From Helicostylum pulchrum (lineage: Eukaryota; Mucoromycota; Mucoromycetes; Mucorales; Mucoraceae), in contig JAIXMO010000048.1 in the NCBI GenBank assembly GCA_025677825.1, positions 1 to 64,000 on the forward strand: a stretch of DNA of 64,000 nucleotides, given 5' to 3'. Positions 22,194 to 35,402 of this stretch are shown one piece after another; position 1 is the stretch's first letter; every line of letters begins with the position of its first letter. The notes under the pieces were generated by a model. The model had not been told where the DNA came from. It did not search any database and saw only the letters and a list, made by a program, of their open reading frames with translations. The translations under genes were made by a program, and so were the position numbers.

Positions 22194-24602
22194 CTATTTA
22201 AACTTAGAAAAGAAATTCGAAAAGGGACCTTTCTTACGAGATGCAGTAGCACTTTTTGGAGAGAGCGATAAATCTGCTGAAGATCGTGTACTGTGGAGTG
22301 TGGGAGATTTGTGATTTGACGCACTTGTGGTATAATAACTATTGTCACTATAAGCCGGGAGAATAGTTGGGTCTTCTTTATCTCCATATATGCCTGAATC
22401 CATACGCCAAACTTTAATCGCACCATGTAAATCAGAAGAAATAATAATCTGACTGTCTGGGTAGTCAAATTGATCTCGTTCCTCTTGTGTTGCCTCTTCA
22501 AATTCGTCCATTAATGATTGACGTAATTCATTCATATCTTTATAAAGAAAACTGGTGGGTCTACTATGAGAAGAATGCATACTCTGTCTACGCTCTGATA
22601 CAGCATCTTCGTATGTACTGGTGTCATCAAAGTCAATGTGAGATTCTTTATGAGTATATACAGGGGTATTTTCAAAGATAATATCGCTTTTAGATTTTGC
22701 TAGTTGTTGTCTTGTCTTTATAGGAGCAAAAATAGCGGAAGTAACGATATGTTGATGAGCAACGAAATGAACATTCCTACTTCTTAATTTATCAATCACA
22801 AACCTTTCGCCTTTTTTTAACCAACCCGACATACCGGTGAGCGGTTCTTCAGAGAAATCACCATTATTCTGCATAATCGTTTGAAGTAATTGATCGCCCA
22901 AATGACCTAAAGCAACAGCGGCCTTAATTCTACTGTCTTGTAAAAGTTGAAAAGGAGAATACGTGACTTGATCTGTACACCATAAATACACGCATCCATC
23001 CTCGGATCCACTGATTATATATCGACCATCATCGCTAAAAGAAGCCTTGATTTGCATGGAAGAGTTTTGAATTCCCTTATACTTGTGAACAAAGCTTTTA
23101 TCCTTCATATTAATAATCCAAATTCTGGAATCATTTGTGGTCACTAAAACTCTTTCTTCTCCTAACGGTATACCAGGCATGGGTTCAATACCAGTGATTT
23201 TTTTACCCTTTTTGTTATGGTTCTTTTTGACAAGTATTTGTGTGTTGTATTTTAAGCCTTGCGTTTCAAAAAAGAATAAATCGCCTGTATTTGCACCTAC
23301 GCATGCTGTGCGACCATCTAATGTAAATCCAATTGCTGTAACCATATTACCTGTTGGTATTTCGTTCCAAAATGCTACTCTTTTCTCGGGTATACTCCAT
23401 AATCTTACTTTGCAATCTAGTGATCCAGACAGAAAAAATCGATCATCCTAAACATAAAGACAATTTAATAAACGTGATTGATTTACATAATTTATTTATT
23501 TACAATAACTTACCTTGGGATGAAACTTTACACTACTGACAACATCTAAATGCTTAAATACACACAGACAAACTTTTTGAGAGACATGCCATAATCTTAC
23601 TGTTTTATCCATAGAGCTTGATACAATAAAATTATTCTACATAAAAAGATATACAAGTAAATTTTCACCGCTAAAAACTTTTTTTTTTTTTTTTTTTTAC
23701 CTTTGACCAACTAATGTCAAGAATATCCGCCGTGTGTCCCGTATAAACTCTTACGGGAGTATCATGAAACACTTTAATTGACGGTTCATGAGGGTTAATA
23801 TCTTGTACATACAAACCGTCATCTCGGTCCAAATCACGAAGTACTTTCCAAATCTTGAGGGTACATGATTGACCACCTGTTGCCATATATTTTCCGTCTT
23901 TACTGAACCTACTAGCCCATACAGCTCCAGATGGTTCCTTTATACCTTCTACTTCTTCGTCATCTATAGTATCTATACCTGCTGTAGCAAACGCTTCAGC
24001 TACGTCGATTGCTAATGTTTGAGCAAGTACAATACGATTAAACTTTTTATTTGTTTTGATTTTGGTCTTTATCTAAAAAAAGTCTTTTTTCCGTAAATGT
24101 GTATACTCGTAAAAAAAAAAAAAAAAAAAAAAAGATTTTCTTACTTTAACATGTGGTTTACCGTGTGGAGGCGTTTCATTAGTAGAAGGATGATACTGGT
24201 TATGTATTCCTACTAAAAGAGTTTTATTCAAATCATGATGTTTCCTTTGTTGTTGTGGTGGTGGTTGCTGATGTGACATAGTATCAGACCAGCTTTGTAC
24301 TCGTGAGTGACGACGGAAATTCTTTTGTGGTGAGTTACCATAACTATATTCTTCAAAGCTGGTACTATTGGTTCTAGAATGACCACTTTCTTTTCTATCG
24401 TTTTGCTTGATAGTTTTAGAATGTGGTTGTGGCGAATTGTCTTTTTTTTATAAGTTATGAATAATAAATTGGAACCTTTTCTTCACTGCTAACAAAAATA
24501 ATGATAATACTTACTCTTATTATTCACTACAGAATTATTAGGCGTCATTCGTTCAATGGCATCGTGAAAATCTTCATTGTCTGAATAACTTGATTCAGAC
24601 AT
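22194..24602 (-). CDS. WD40-repeat protein, WDR44/Dgr2-like
   Basis: Exons 24602-24515, 24440-24145, 24072-23701, 23636-23514 and 23447-22194 join in phase to 710 residues. An acidic Ser-rich and Gln/His/Pro-rich N-terminus (about 170 residues) precedes WD40 repeats: [91 protein letters not shown], and a late [17 protein letters not shown] long insertion lies between the last two, and the tail is Ser/Lys-rich ending FSNFFSKFK. This layout fits the WDR44 family (Rab11-binding in animals) and yeast Dgr2/Ymr102c. The exact function in fungi is poorly known. Confidence 0.9.
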
Positions 24603-24897
24603 GTCATAAAAAAAAAGACCAGCAGATAGACGATAGAGAGAAAAGAAAAAGAAATAAATTACGTCTTTTTTTTCTTCTTTTTATATACGTTTATACACGA
24701 AAAAGTATAATAGATAAAACTGGTTTCGGACTAATGTTGTCGGTAGAATAATACACATAAACTCATCCTCCCGAGAGAAAATAGTTTGTTTGTATTTGCC
24801 AAAAAGGCTAGGGGGGGGTGATGATGGTAATTATTTATCAGTAAAAATAATAACTGGTATTTTTTTTTATTTAAAACACCAAGTGGGAATATTCTTT
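24603..24897. other. Intergenic between WD40 and ricin-B genes
   Basis: 295 bp, mostly poly-T/A; upstream of the WD40 start and downstream of the lectin-like gene. A G7 run lies at 24812-24818. No feature recognised. Confidence 0.4.
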
Positions 24898-25726
24898 TTA
24901 GTTATCGGGTGCACCATAGCCATAACCTCCCATGCCAGTAGGTGGAGGATAATAAGGTACATGACTACCTTGTTGAACTCCAATAGGAATAAGATCCCAT
25001 TGTTGGTTTTCATAATCAGCCTCCTTACGTTTATACAAAATAACCTTGGTACCTTCTTTATTTCCACCGCCCTTTATTTGTTGTCGTTGTTTAGTAATGA
25101 TTAAATAATACATATAAAATGTTACTTTACCTTAATATCCAAAACGAGACGAGGGTCAGCTAAGCAATAGATAAAGCCATCACGATAACCAAATCTTTGG
25201 TTATGTGCCCTATATACATATAAATTATATAAATTAGTTCTTGTTAATTATATACAATGCATAAAGAGACTTACATGGTTAATTTACGATCATATTGAAC
25301 AATTTGCTTATCAGATTGAAGGTCACCACCACGGATGTCCATGACTATACGCATAAAAAAAAAATAGGTAAATAACGGCATAGAATTTAAGAAAGGAAAT
25401 GTACTTGCCTAAATTAGATTTCTTATTGATCAAGAAGCCATCCTCGGAGCGCCAAAGCTGGTTATCATTATCATCAGTGTCTTTCTATAGAAACATACAT
25501 AAAATATAAGTATCATTGCTCCGGATTTATACACTTTTAACTTACCTTGGGCCAAATAATGACGTTGGAGTCAACCTATTCAAAACAAACGTTTAAATAA
25601 AAAAGAAGGAAAAAAAACGCGTATACATGTATAACTTACTGTGGTTTCACCCATATAAACGTCCATAACGGAATCGCTATTACGAGATTTAATATAAAAG
25701 TATTGGTTTTGTGGGAATCCGCTCAT
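24898..25726 (-). CDS. Ricin-B-type beta-trefoil lectin-like protein
   Basis: Six small exons (25726-25640, 25575-25546, 25484-25409, 25344-25275, 25209-25131, 25071-24898) join in phase to 171 residues. The protein is a single beta-trefoil with the ricin-B QxW-type signature three times: DNDNQLWRSEDGFL, HNQRFGYRDGFI and YENQQWDLIPIG, each after an I/V-rich VxDI strand (VMDIRGG, VLDIKGGG). There is no signal peptide, so it should be cytosolic, and the tail is Pro/Gly/Tyr-rich (YYPPPTGMGGYGYG). Such small intracellular ricin-B proteins are often carbohydrate-binding; ligand unknown. The third intron uses a GC donor (G|GCAAGT). Confidence 0.9.
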
Positions 25727-25821
25727 AATTATTATTATTAAAGAAAAAAGAAGAGAAAAATGAAAAATGCAAAAAAGAGAAGCGTTTTATACACAGTTTT
25801 ACCGGACGTTTAACTTTATTT

Positions 25822-27919
25822 TTAAATGCAACTTTCCATCATAGTGTTTGTTTCGGTTTTGTCCAAACATAACAGCTTTGCAATAATTGGTACCATCGTC
25901 TATAGTAGATTTAGTTAAATACGTGATGATAACGTAGTTTTTTTTTTGTTACTACTGTTTTTACCTGTTTATTTTCAGACATTAGAAATTTAATCAACAC
26001 GTTCTTTAGATACTCTACATTCATGTCTTGTCTTTTTTCAACTGCGTCAATTTTTCTAATACATGTATGAGTAAAAATAGATTATAGTACATGTTTATCA
26101 TTTATACCTTAGCTCATCTTTTAAAACCTAAACCAACCGTAGTTTAGTACTAAAAAAATTGTTAAAACATGACGTTGTATTTACCTTTTCTTGACCTTTT
26201 AATGCATTCACTTGGTCTTGACTTTCATGCAACATTTCACTTAAACGTTGTACTTGTTTCTCTAAACCAATCCGTTCATCCGGTCTTTGCTGTTGTTGTA
26301 ACACAAGTGGAGATAGTAAAGAACTCATGGAAGCTAAAACGAAACCGTTAATAAATAAATATATATATATCATAAACACACATACCGTAAACATCTAGCT
26401 CATCTTCTTTTACAAGTGGTTGAATATTATTCACTTCTTCAGCAGGCGGTGATGTAGGGGTTGATATGATTAATTTCTCTATTTCATTATCTTTTAATGT
26501 CAACTGTTGATGAATAGCCTGATTCGCCTCTTCTAATTCATGTATACGCATCTCCAATTCAATATGACGCTGCGTCATGTCTTGCTTTAACTTTAATTGT
26601 TGTAATTGATTTAATGCATCTTGATAGTTTGTTAAACTAGAATGTAATTCTATCAATAATAAAGAGTCAACACTTTTTCTTTTTCTTTTTTTTGCGAGAG
26701 AAATATACATAACATACTGGCTTCTAGTTCATTTTTTTCTCTAATTAAATCAGCATTTATTTTATCCTTGGCACTCAAACTAGTTTCTAATTCATGAATA
26801 CGATCTATCGCCTTTCTAATATCATGCTCCAATAACAATTGGTGTTCTGCCTTTTCAGATTGTTCCGCTTCATATTTTCTATCATGACAAGTATTAATAT
26901 ATATTTTATAAAAATAAAAAAAAATACATACGTCTTTTGTACAGTCAATTGTTGTACAAGTTCTTGTAATTCATTAATTCGACCAACGTCTGATTTTTTT
27001 TCCTTATTCTTTTGAAATAATATATGAGCTCGTTTCTTATATTGTTCATAATCGTGCTTTGTTTGCTCTAATTGAGTAGATAATTGTCTATTTTTTGATT
27101 CCTAAAAAAAATTCGATAGTTTGAATACACACGACTAAAAAATCCTGTGTATAAACTTTACCAGCCTTTTAATCTCTGTTCCATAAAATGATTTTTGACT
27201 TGTAATCTCTGTATTTAATTTCTCCATAGTCACTTTGATATTATTAGCAATAATTTAAAATTGTTTTTCGTGTGTATCATTCTTACATTGTAATGTTTCC
27301 GAACTTGATTTAAAAGACTGTTCTCGTACTTGACATTCTTCCAATTCTGTCTTCAACTTTTCAATCTCTACATCTTTAGAAGCAATGCTAGCCCTGTATC
27401 CATCGATATTCTTTGAAGCCTGACCAAAAATTTCTTTTCTTTTATGTATTAGTATAAAATAGATTTCATTGTTGTCAGTTGGTACCTCTCATTCGCTTCA
27501 ATTTTTCTTCATATTCAGCTTATAGACATGAGAAGAGAAAAAAAAAGTTTGTTAATGCATTCTTTACATTATAATGACTATTTCTCACCTGTTCTAGAAG
27601 TAGAGTTTTCTTGTAGTTTGGTATATTCAGACAACTGATGCTTTAATTGATATTTCAGGTCCTTGACTTGTTCAGATAACTGAAAGGTCATCTTGTCGGA
27701 ATCTCTCAGCATGGAAGGTGAACTAGAAGCACTTGTTACTGGTCTCTATATTTTATTTTATTTTTTTGCATAAGTGAAAATAAGCTTGAAGAAAGAGAAA
27801 AAAAAGCACTGTTTTTTTTTTACCTTGCCACGGGATTTTACTGCCTCCAGCTCTCTTTCCAATCGTTCTACTTGTTTTTCGGCTCTTAGAGCTCTTGTTT
27901 TATCTGCATTTTCTGTCAT
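25822..27919 (-). CDS. GRIP-domain golgin (Imh1-like)
   Basis: A gene of about ten small exons from ATG 27919 (MTENADKTRALRAEKQ) to TAA 25822, giving roughly 500 residues. Almost the whole protein is coiled coil (heptads such as VERLERELEAVK, LETSLSAKDKINADLI, IELEMRIHELEEANQAI), with a short Ser/Pro-rich break. The C-terminal exons encode a GRIP domain: EKRQDMNVEYLKNVLIKFL, then QTMVPIIAKLLCLDK, containing the conserved Tyr that contacts the Arl1 GTPase. GRIP golgins are recruited by Arl1-GTP to the trans-Golgi, where they tether vesicles. The last two exons are joined by CAG|GTAAAA...TATAG|ACG. I did not resolve every middle splice site. Confidence 0.87.
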
Positions 27920-28006
27920 GATTTTTTGAAAAAAAGAAAGGAGAAATTGAAAAAAAAAAGAGTGCTGGATATTTTCTTATTGTATTTTTTCGGGACGATT
28001 ATTTAT

Positions 28007-28300
28007 TTATATTTTTGGAGAAAGATACACGCACCAGGTTTTTTTTATAGCAAAGACAGCGGTATTTTGCGTTCTGCAGGTTAGACCTACAATCGTAACT
28101 CTAGCCGTAATATCCAACGCATTATCCATTCTATCATGTAAGGTTGGGACACAAGAACCAATAACGTTTAAAAAGCTGAGACTTGTTACAATAAAAATAT
28201 AATTCACTTTTTGAACCTCCACAATATATTCAAAGAAATTTAAGTTATAAAAAGGAAGTCTCTTCTTTCCTTTTTTTTTTTTTGTTCTTTGTCTTGACAT
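28007..28300 (-). CDS. Small uncharacterised ORF
   Basis: A 97-codon frame with an ATG at 28300 (MSRQRTKKKKGKKR), a hydrophobic middle (YIFIVTSLSFLNVIGS) and a tail ALDITARVTIVGLTCRTQN. Composition is less biased than other chance frames, but there is no intron support and no recognised family. It could equally be a repeat-derived fragment. Confidence 0.25.
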   Translation of the reverse strand: MSRQRTKKKKGKKRLPFYNLNFFEYIVEVQKVNYIFIVTSLSFLNVIGSCVPTLHDRMDNALDITARVTIVGLTCRTQNTAVFAIKKTWCVYLSPKI

Positions 28301-28968
28301 GTTTTGATATCACAGGGGCCTTAGATACGCTCTAGGTCCCGAACTTCTTCTCATCCTTGAACTTGAACTTGAACTTAAACTTGTAGCAAGAGGGAGCGTT
28401 TTGGCTGAAGCCTAGCTTCGGTACGCTCCACATTCACTTTTTTGGGGGCCAGATAGACTTCCATTTTCTCATGGTTGACCCTGTTAATCAAAAGTAAAGA
28501 AGAAAAAAAGTTACTTTTGAAAACCAGGAGAAGAGTACTATTATGTTTTAGATATTTCTATTGGCAATAAACTAGCAAGTAAGGATTTCGCTTTGATCTC
28601 TTTACTATTCTAAAACTAAAAAGTAAAAACGAAATAAGAATAACAGAGGATAGATTATTCGTAAGAAAAATAGGGTTCTTCAAGAATATTTTTTTTGATT
28701 CACTATATACATATAATAAAAAGGACTGTAGTACGTGGTACACACCTATCGCTTATCTTCAAAAAACAAAGTTGTCGTATGGGAAAGATTGGTATCTGAG
28801 AGAAAAAAAGAAGGGTGCTTTTTGGGATAATATCTAATGAAATGTATTTATTTTATGTGTATGTGTATATGTATTCTTCTAATTATTAACTACGGTCGTA
28901 TGCTTAATTGATCTAAGAAAGAACAGTTTAGTAAGATGGATTATTTTACTTTCGCATATTTGATTTTT
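28301..28968. other. Intergenic, with CTTGAA repeats
   Basis: Includes four to five near-perfect tandem CTTGAA copies at about 28356-28382. Otherwise AT-rich, downstream of NOT1. No gene recognised. Confidence 0.45.
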
Positions 28969-31900
28969 TTATTTTGCGGGTGGTGCAAAATATACGGTAA
29001 ATCCGAGTTTTGGTCTGCAAAATAAAAATAAAAAAAGTATTTACCTTGAAACGTTTTCGAAGAGTCTTTCGATATCAGGAGAACAACGAATGAATTCATG
29101 TTTCCAGAAACTAGGGTCTTTGATAAGTTCAATAAATGAGGCCAATAATCCCCAAGGATGAGGACGATTGACAATCAATCTTTCCAATAAAACTCTAAAT
29201 AGTATTTTAGTAAACACGCGTTTAAAGCAATAAAATAAATCATTTACCTTGTGATTTGTTCTTTTACAACTTCGGTTTGGTCTGCGAATAACCGTAATAA
29301 GGCAGCATTAAAGAGATATGTATGACTATTTGGGTAACGTAAGCTATCAGCAATGGCACTTAAAACAGTATAACGACCTATTTTGAGAAAAAATGAGTTA
29401 AACTTGTATTAAATTTTTTTTTTAAAAAAAATTACCTTCAGATTTTAACTTTGAAAGTAAATGAGTATAAGCCAACATAGCCGGTGTTTGATTGATTTCA
29501 ACATCTTTCAATTGAGAAGATTTTACACCAATATATAAAACAAAGGCACATAACATATCTACATTGTAACTTTCATGATCTTCTTCTTCCTCTTGCACAA
29601 GGTTGATTTGTCTTTCTAATGTATGATAAAATTCTTCATCTTTATATTCAACAAATGCGTCGATTTTAGATTTGAAATTGTTTTGGTTCAAGATATCGAA
29701 ATAACTTTGATCAAAGACGGGTTCTTCAGCAGATTCAGGTAACAATTCCAATTTAAGGTCAGGAGTGAAAGGATCAGGTAAATGCATCACGCGAGGGAAC
29801 GCGCTGAGAATCAAGTTACGAAGTTGAACACAAGAGTTGGGAATAGCTTGAGCAAAGATAATATAGTTGCTGCACAAGAATTCAGGGAAATCATGGAGCA
29901 AGATAACAAGCACACGAAGTGTGCCACGATAAAACATTTTAGTGGCAAGAGGAAGTTCGTGTTGACCACTTAAAAGAGGGCCCAAGAATTTAAGCAAAGC
30001 GTGAATTAATTTTTGACATAACATGGTACCGTTACCATCATTAGCAACAAGTAATTGAGGTAAGAAAGAACGACATGAGATAAGTTGAAGCCAAGAGAAT
30101 GCGAAACCAGGGAAATTATTGGGTTGTAAAGTATACAACGCATCACTACACAAAAAGATATTTAGCTCCATAATTTTTAAATAACTCGTATATGTGTAAA
30201 AAATATGTACCTGAATGTAATAAGAGCACTAGCATCGATTGATTTAGTACGAATCTTACTAATCTCATCGAACAAAGAAGCAAACAATCTTAGAAATGGT
30301 TTTTGATTAAAGTTAACACCACGATTTTCATGATGATGAGACAATACCAAGATCATAACGGAAAGAGCATCATTCAATAACTTGACCTTGGCTTCGTCTG
30401 ATCTCTTTTCTTCAATTACCATGGCAGAAAACAATTTAGTAACTGAATCGATCAAGTGAATCATACGTCTGTGATGAAATGTACTGACAGATCGGAATGC
30501 AAGGTAATGATTAACACAAGTCTCAGTACAAAGTCTAAAGAAAAAGCATCTTCCTTCATCATCTTCTGTCACTTGCATAACTCGTTGTGTCAAGGAGTTG
30601 TAGATTTCATCAGTAGCCATAGGGTGTTGACAAAGACGAACCCATTCAGCCATAAGCATACGAAGTTCAAGGCAAGATATGTTTTGTTTAATATCCGCAT
30701 AAGGTTTGGCAATTGATTTGGTAAGGTCTTCGATCAAAGTAACAACACTACATATAAAAAAAATCGAGAGAATAAGTAGAGTATACAAAACATAGTAATA
30801 AATTATATTTACCTAGCAGGAGCTTCATCACTTTTGACAAGTCTATACAGGGAAGAAATAGTCAAGATATGATCTTCTAAAAAGGTAATGGGGTTTTGAG
30901 AGAGTAAACATATACGCATTAAATTGGAAGCGAATTCAATCACACTATCAGCTTTAGCATTAATCAATTTAGCGAGTTGAACATCGTACTCTTCCAAAGG
31001 TAAAAGTTCATAGCGAATAAGCATAGATACAGCAGGAGCATTATATTTACGCTAAAAAAAAATAAGTATATATAAAAAAAGAAATAAAAAATGTTTACCT
31101 CATCATCAGCATATATCAACCAAGATAATGTTTCCTTGGTAACTTCTCCCGAGATTTCAAATAAGGATTGAAGGAACATGGTATGCACTTCCAAGGCAAA
31201 AGCAGAACTGCTTTGATATAACATCAGCACAACCTTTTCAACGAAAGTAATCATTGTCTGTAAAGGAGAAGGACTTTGAGAGACAAGTAAAGGAATTTGA
31301 CGAATCAAGAGACAAATATCGTGGTTAGGGGGTAATTGAGAAATACTGTTGATGCCCGATTGACGAATTAATCTATCCAATTCTAAAAGCATTTGCTCCA
31401 ACTTAGCATTCAATAAATTGGTACCGTTAGCCATAACTGGATTAGGTGACTCAGCTCCCATAAACTGTTGCTGTTGTTGTTGTTGTTGTTGAAGATGAAC
31501 AGCATCAGGATGAAAGTTATTAATAGGCGATACCTGTTGCTGTTGTTGTTGTTGCATAGCAAGAAAGGTTCTTTGATCGAAACTTTCATAGAGACGGAAC
31601 TGTTCAGCAGAGATACCATGTGTGGGTCTTAACATTTCAGGCAACTGGATAGAATGAGGAGCACCATTTAAACTTAAAACATCAAAGAAGGGAGTATTAT
31701 TTTGCTGTTTGCGGTAAGCGATACGACTAGCATAGGCAGGAGCTAAAGCACGATCGATATCTTCTAACGCCTTGATCTTTGTCAATTGATCGATATAGAC
31801 ACAAAGCAACTCAATGTTTTCGTTAGCCATAGTGGAAGCAATTTCTTCGGCAAGTTGTTCAGGAAGACTGTTTTGAACTAGGTTGGCACAGATAACTGTA

Positions 31901-32395
31901 ATCATACCAGAACATAATGGTTCTTTACATGTAACAACACATAAACTACAGGCAAGAGGTAAAACCATGGCACGAGCAGCACGTTGTAAGCGAGTTTCAT
32001 CTACCTCTGTAGCAAAATCCTTTAAAACCATTTCCTTAGTAGAGACAGCAGCGATATTGGAAGAGGTAACAATAATAGGTGGAACCACTTCAGAAAAGGC
32101 TTCAGAGATACCAGCGTAGACAGCTGTTTTGATAACAGGATGTTGAATCATAAGTTGGGCAATAGCATGGTTGACTTGAAGCTTAGCCAATACGGGAGCA
32201 ATATCAATATCAAGACGAGGTTCCTGCTGAGAAACAGTAGGAGGAGCAGGGTTCATAGGAGGAGGTTGCTGCTGATTAGGCATATGTTGAAATTGCTGCT
32301 GCTGCAATTGTTGTTGATGTTGTTGTTGTAACTGCTGCTGTTGCTGTTGTTGATGTTGTTGCTGTTGCTGCTGTTGCTGTTGTTGATGTTGTTGA

Positions 32396-32427
<32 letters not shown>

Positions 32428-35402
32428 TTGATGAGAGTCGACTTGATCTTGCAACAAGTTTTTGCTAGATTTTTGAGGAGAGTTTTCAAAACCAGTTTTT
32501 TCAGCGGACATACTAATACCGGGAGGACCATGTTTTTCCAAGATGGAAGTTGGTTCAATTTCATTCAAGTCAAGGTTTAAAGTCTTGTACAAGATTTCAA
32601 TTTCGAATTTCAAGTTTAATTTGAGACCTTCGGTCCAATACAATTCAGCCAGTACCTTTAAACTGCCCATTAACCAAGGATTAGGAGGCTTGAAAATCTT
32701 ACTGTTACTAGCATGTTGTAAAACCTTACAGACCAAAGGGATAGCAACAACCAGTCTGTTATTTTCAAAAGCAGACAATAAGAGATCCTTGAAGGAAAGA
32801 TCCTTATGACGGATAGGTTTGTTTTTAGCAATCGTTAATCTACCTAACCAACTACCCAAGTTCTTTAAAAGATTTTTATCAGAAGAAGAGCTGACGATAT
32901 TTTCAGATTGTAATAAAAGGTTGATATTCAAATAGGTTTCTTCTACAACGGTTTCTGTCAAATGTTGAATTTCGAGTTCATCCAAAAGAGCTGAATAAAG
33001 TTCATGATTGTTGGGCTCGATACTGACACGTCTCACAACAAGGTAATGACTAAACCAACCCCAAGTTGACTTTTGCAACAGTTGTTTCAACTCGACTGTT
33101 TTGCTTCGCATATTACCAGCTGATAAATTGTTGATCAAGAATGAAACACGTTCTTGTACCTTATCTGGAGGACTTTCGTAGGATTGCTTGGTAGTACTTT
33201 GTAAAAGTGTTGTGACATTAGGTGCAACATCAGTTGATCTTTCAGCAGTACTTTCATTTGGTGGCGATATCTTTGGTGAAGAGGATGCGGAAGAAGGTAA
33301 TCCCATCATCTTACCTTCAGGATCCTTTTGAGCCAATTGCTTTAAAGTCGTAGCAATACTTTCAACAATCGTAGGAAATCCTCTTAAGCCTTCAATCTTG
33401 GATAATAAGAGTGTATACTGAGGCCATTCGTATAATCGACTGCGGAATTGAGCTAATGCTTGGATACCAAAGTTAAACATTTTGGAACCTACTGGATACT
33501 TGAGTGCATCCAAAATCAATTTTAAAGTAACTCGTAATTGGGCATAAGAAATAAGGTGCTGATCGATCAAAAGACCTAAAAGTTCACCTGTAGCCATTAA
33601 TTCATTTTCAGGGTACTGACTAAAGAAACGAGCTTCATCCAACTAATATATATGTTTTAACACTTGTACACACACTTTTATAAATAAATAAATAAACTTA
33701 CCAAGGTGTGCGTAGTACAAGAAAAAAAGTTGACTTGTCTTTGATCATTGGAAGTTCGACATGCATTTAACACAGAAGCAAATCTACTAGCACTAATATC
33801 CTTTGTATAAAGCCTTTCGAAATATAAACGAACCATTTCTTCCACTTCATCCGAATAATTCCTTTCATTCTCAGCACCTTCACCAAGCCCAGCGGGTTTC
33901 TTTTCTAACTGACCTCTATTTTCATTTAATTGGGGGTACAATTGAGTGTATAATTGACTGAGTTTTGTTAATTTTGCAGTTTCCGCTGGAGGTAATGGTC
34001 TTTCCGATAAAATTCTAAAAAAGACCCGAATGACATCCATCGATAATTGCAGAGTGGGAATAACATTAGCACCTGATTGACGAGCCATTTCAAGTGCGCA
34101 CTTCTTTTCTAGGAAATCCACACAAGCACCGAAAAAGGCAAACCCATCCTTTGCTAACCTTTCCATTAACCATTTTTCTAAATTCAAATTTTGTCTACGT
34201 GCAGCAAGAGAAGCTAAATCGAGAGTAAATAGAGGTACATCTGTTTTTAATATATGAACAACAATCTATCATTACACATATATATATATATATCAGTATA
34301 CACGTGATTTTTTTTTTTTTTTTTTTTTATTTTTTTTACCTTTGCTTCTTGTGCAATATCTAATATACGAGAAACTGAAGTAGGATCCTTTTTATACATT
34401 TCGAAAAATCCTTCTAATAATAAATTGGGCTGAACATGCCAAAGTAATCTTATAACAAGAGGAGAATTAACGTGACCAATAAGAAAGATATTTAAAAGTT
34501 TAGGAAGTAAAGTACGATGTAATTCATTTTTGATAGGCTAAAAATGATAAAAAGAATTAGCAATAATAATTGTAATAATAAGAGAGAAAAAACATACTTG
34601 AATTTGAGCCAAACCAATCATTAATAATTCAGGTGCTTGAATAGCCAATCGATCCATTAATACTTTGACATCTTCGGAACCAGCAGTACAGGCTAAATCC
34701 ATAATAGAGTCTAATAAACCTAAGCAATTTAATTGTTGAGAAGCCAACTGGGTTGCTGCTTGACGCATGCTAATGGGCAATGAAGGAATGAGTACTTCAG
34801 GAATAACTTTTTTAGTAGGAGTTCGGTTCATATCCAACACTTCGGGCGAAGCGTATACCATGTGATATACTACGCTGAGTTGACCTCGAACATGTGTCCA
34901 AGGTTGAAGAAAGATTTGTACAGGAAAAGGTTCCTCCTACACATAAAGATATAAATAAATAAAAGTTTTTTTTTTAACATTGTTCATCTTACCTTTTGAG
35001 CATATTTCCAAGATAAAACTAATATTTTCAAACCAGTTGGATCGTACAACATAAACTCTGGCTGATCTAATTTTGCTAGTACTGAAATCCAATTCAAATT
35101 AGGATTCTACACGAACAAAGTACATTAGTTTTAAAAGAATAGATTGTAACAGATGTTTTTTTTTTTACCTTTTTTAATACAGCTTTTACAAAGTTTTCAA
35201 TATTCCAAGTTTGACCATCTGCACTTCCTTGAAGTTTTGCATGTGTTCGAACCATCATGGCTAAAGTTTTTGATACTGAATCTTCCGTCACATCTACATT
35301 CTCCATGACCTGCACGGCATTGTTGATATTCGATAAGCAAGTGTACCCTTCCTCGAATATTTTTTTATTCAATAGAGTTTCTGTACTAGATTTTTTTGAC
35401 AT
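28969..35402 (-). CDS. NOT1: CCR4-NOT complex scaffold NOT1
   Basis: A long multi-exon gene from ATG 35402 ([19 protein letters not shown]) to TAA 28969, about 1,900-1,950 residues. It scaffolds the CCR4-NOT deadenylase in mRNA decay. Domains in order: N-terminal HEAT-like region (exons 35.4-34.2 kb); a TTP-binding-like helical part; the MIF4G-like CAF1-binding domain ([16 protein letters not shown] ... [18 protein letters not shown] ... [16 protein letters not shown]) at about 33.1-32.6 kb; the CNOT9-binding DUF3819 region ([20 protein letters not shown]); and the C-terminal NOT1 domain ([16 protein letters not shown] ... [15 protein letters not shown], ending [12 protein letters not shown]). 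A very long Gln/His run sits between the CAF1- and CNOT9-binding parts. The main exon is about 33,645-31,100. Confidence 0.95.
32290..32432 (-). repeat. Long CAR/CAY tract coding poly-Gln/His in NOT1
   Basis: About 140 bp of CAA/CAG/CAT codons encode Gln runs broken by single His and Leu residues. It lies between two folded NOT1 domains and is likely length-variable between strains. Two shorter Gln runs occur at about 31462-31490 and 31536-31556. Confidence 0.9.

Noticed and set aside
32341..32580. Leucine/Met-rich plus-strand frame
   Set aside because: Antisense reading of the NOT1 CAR/CAY tract; no independent support.
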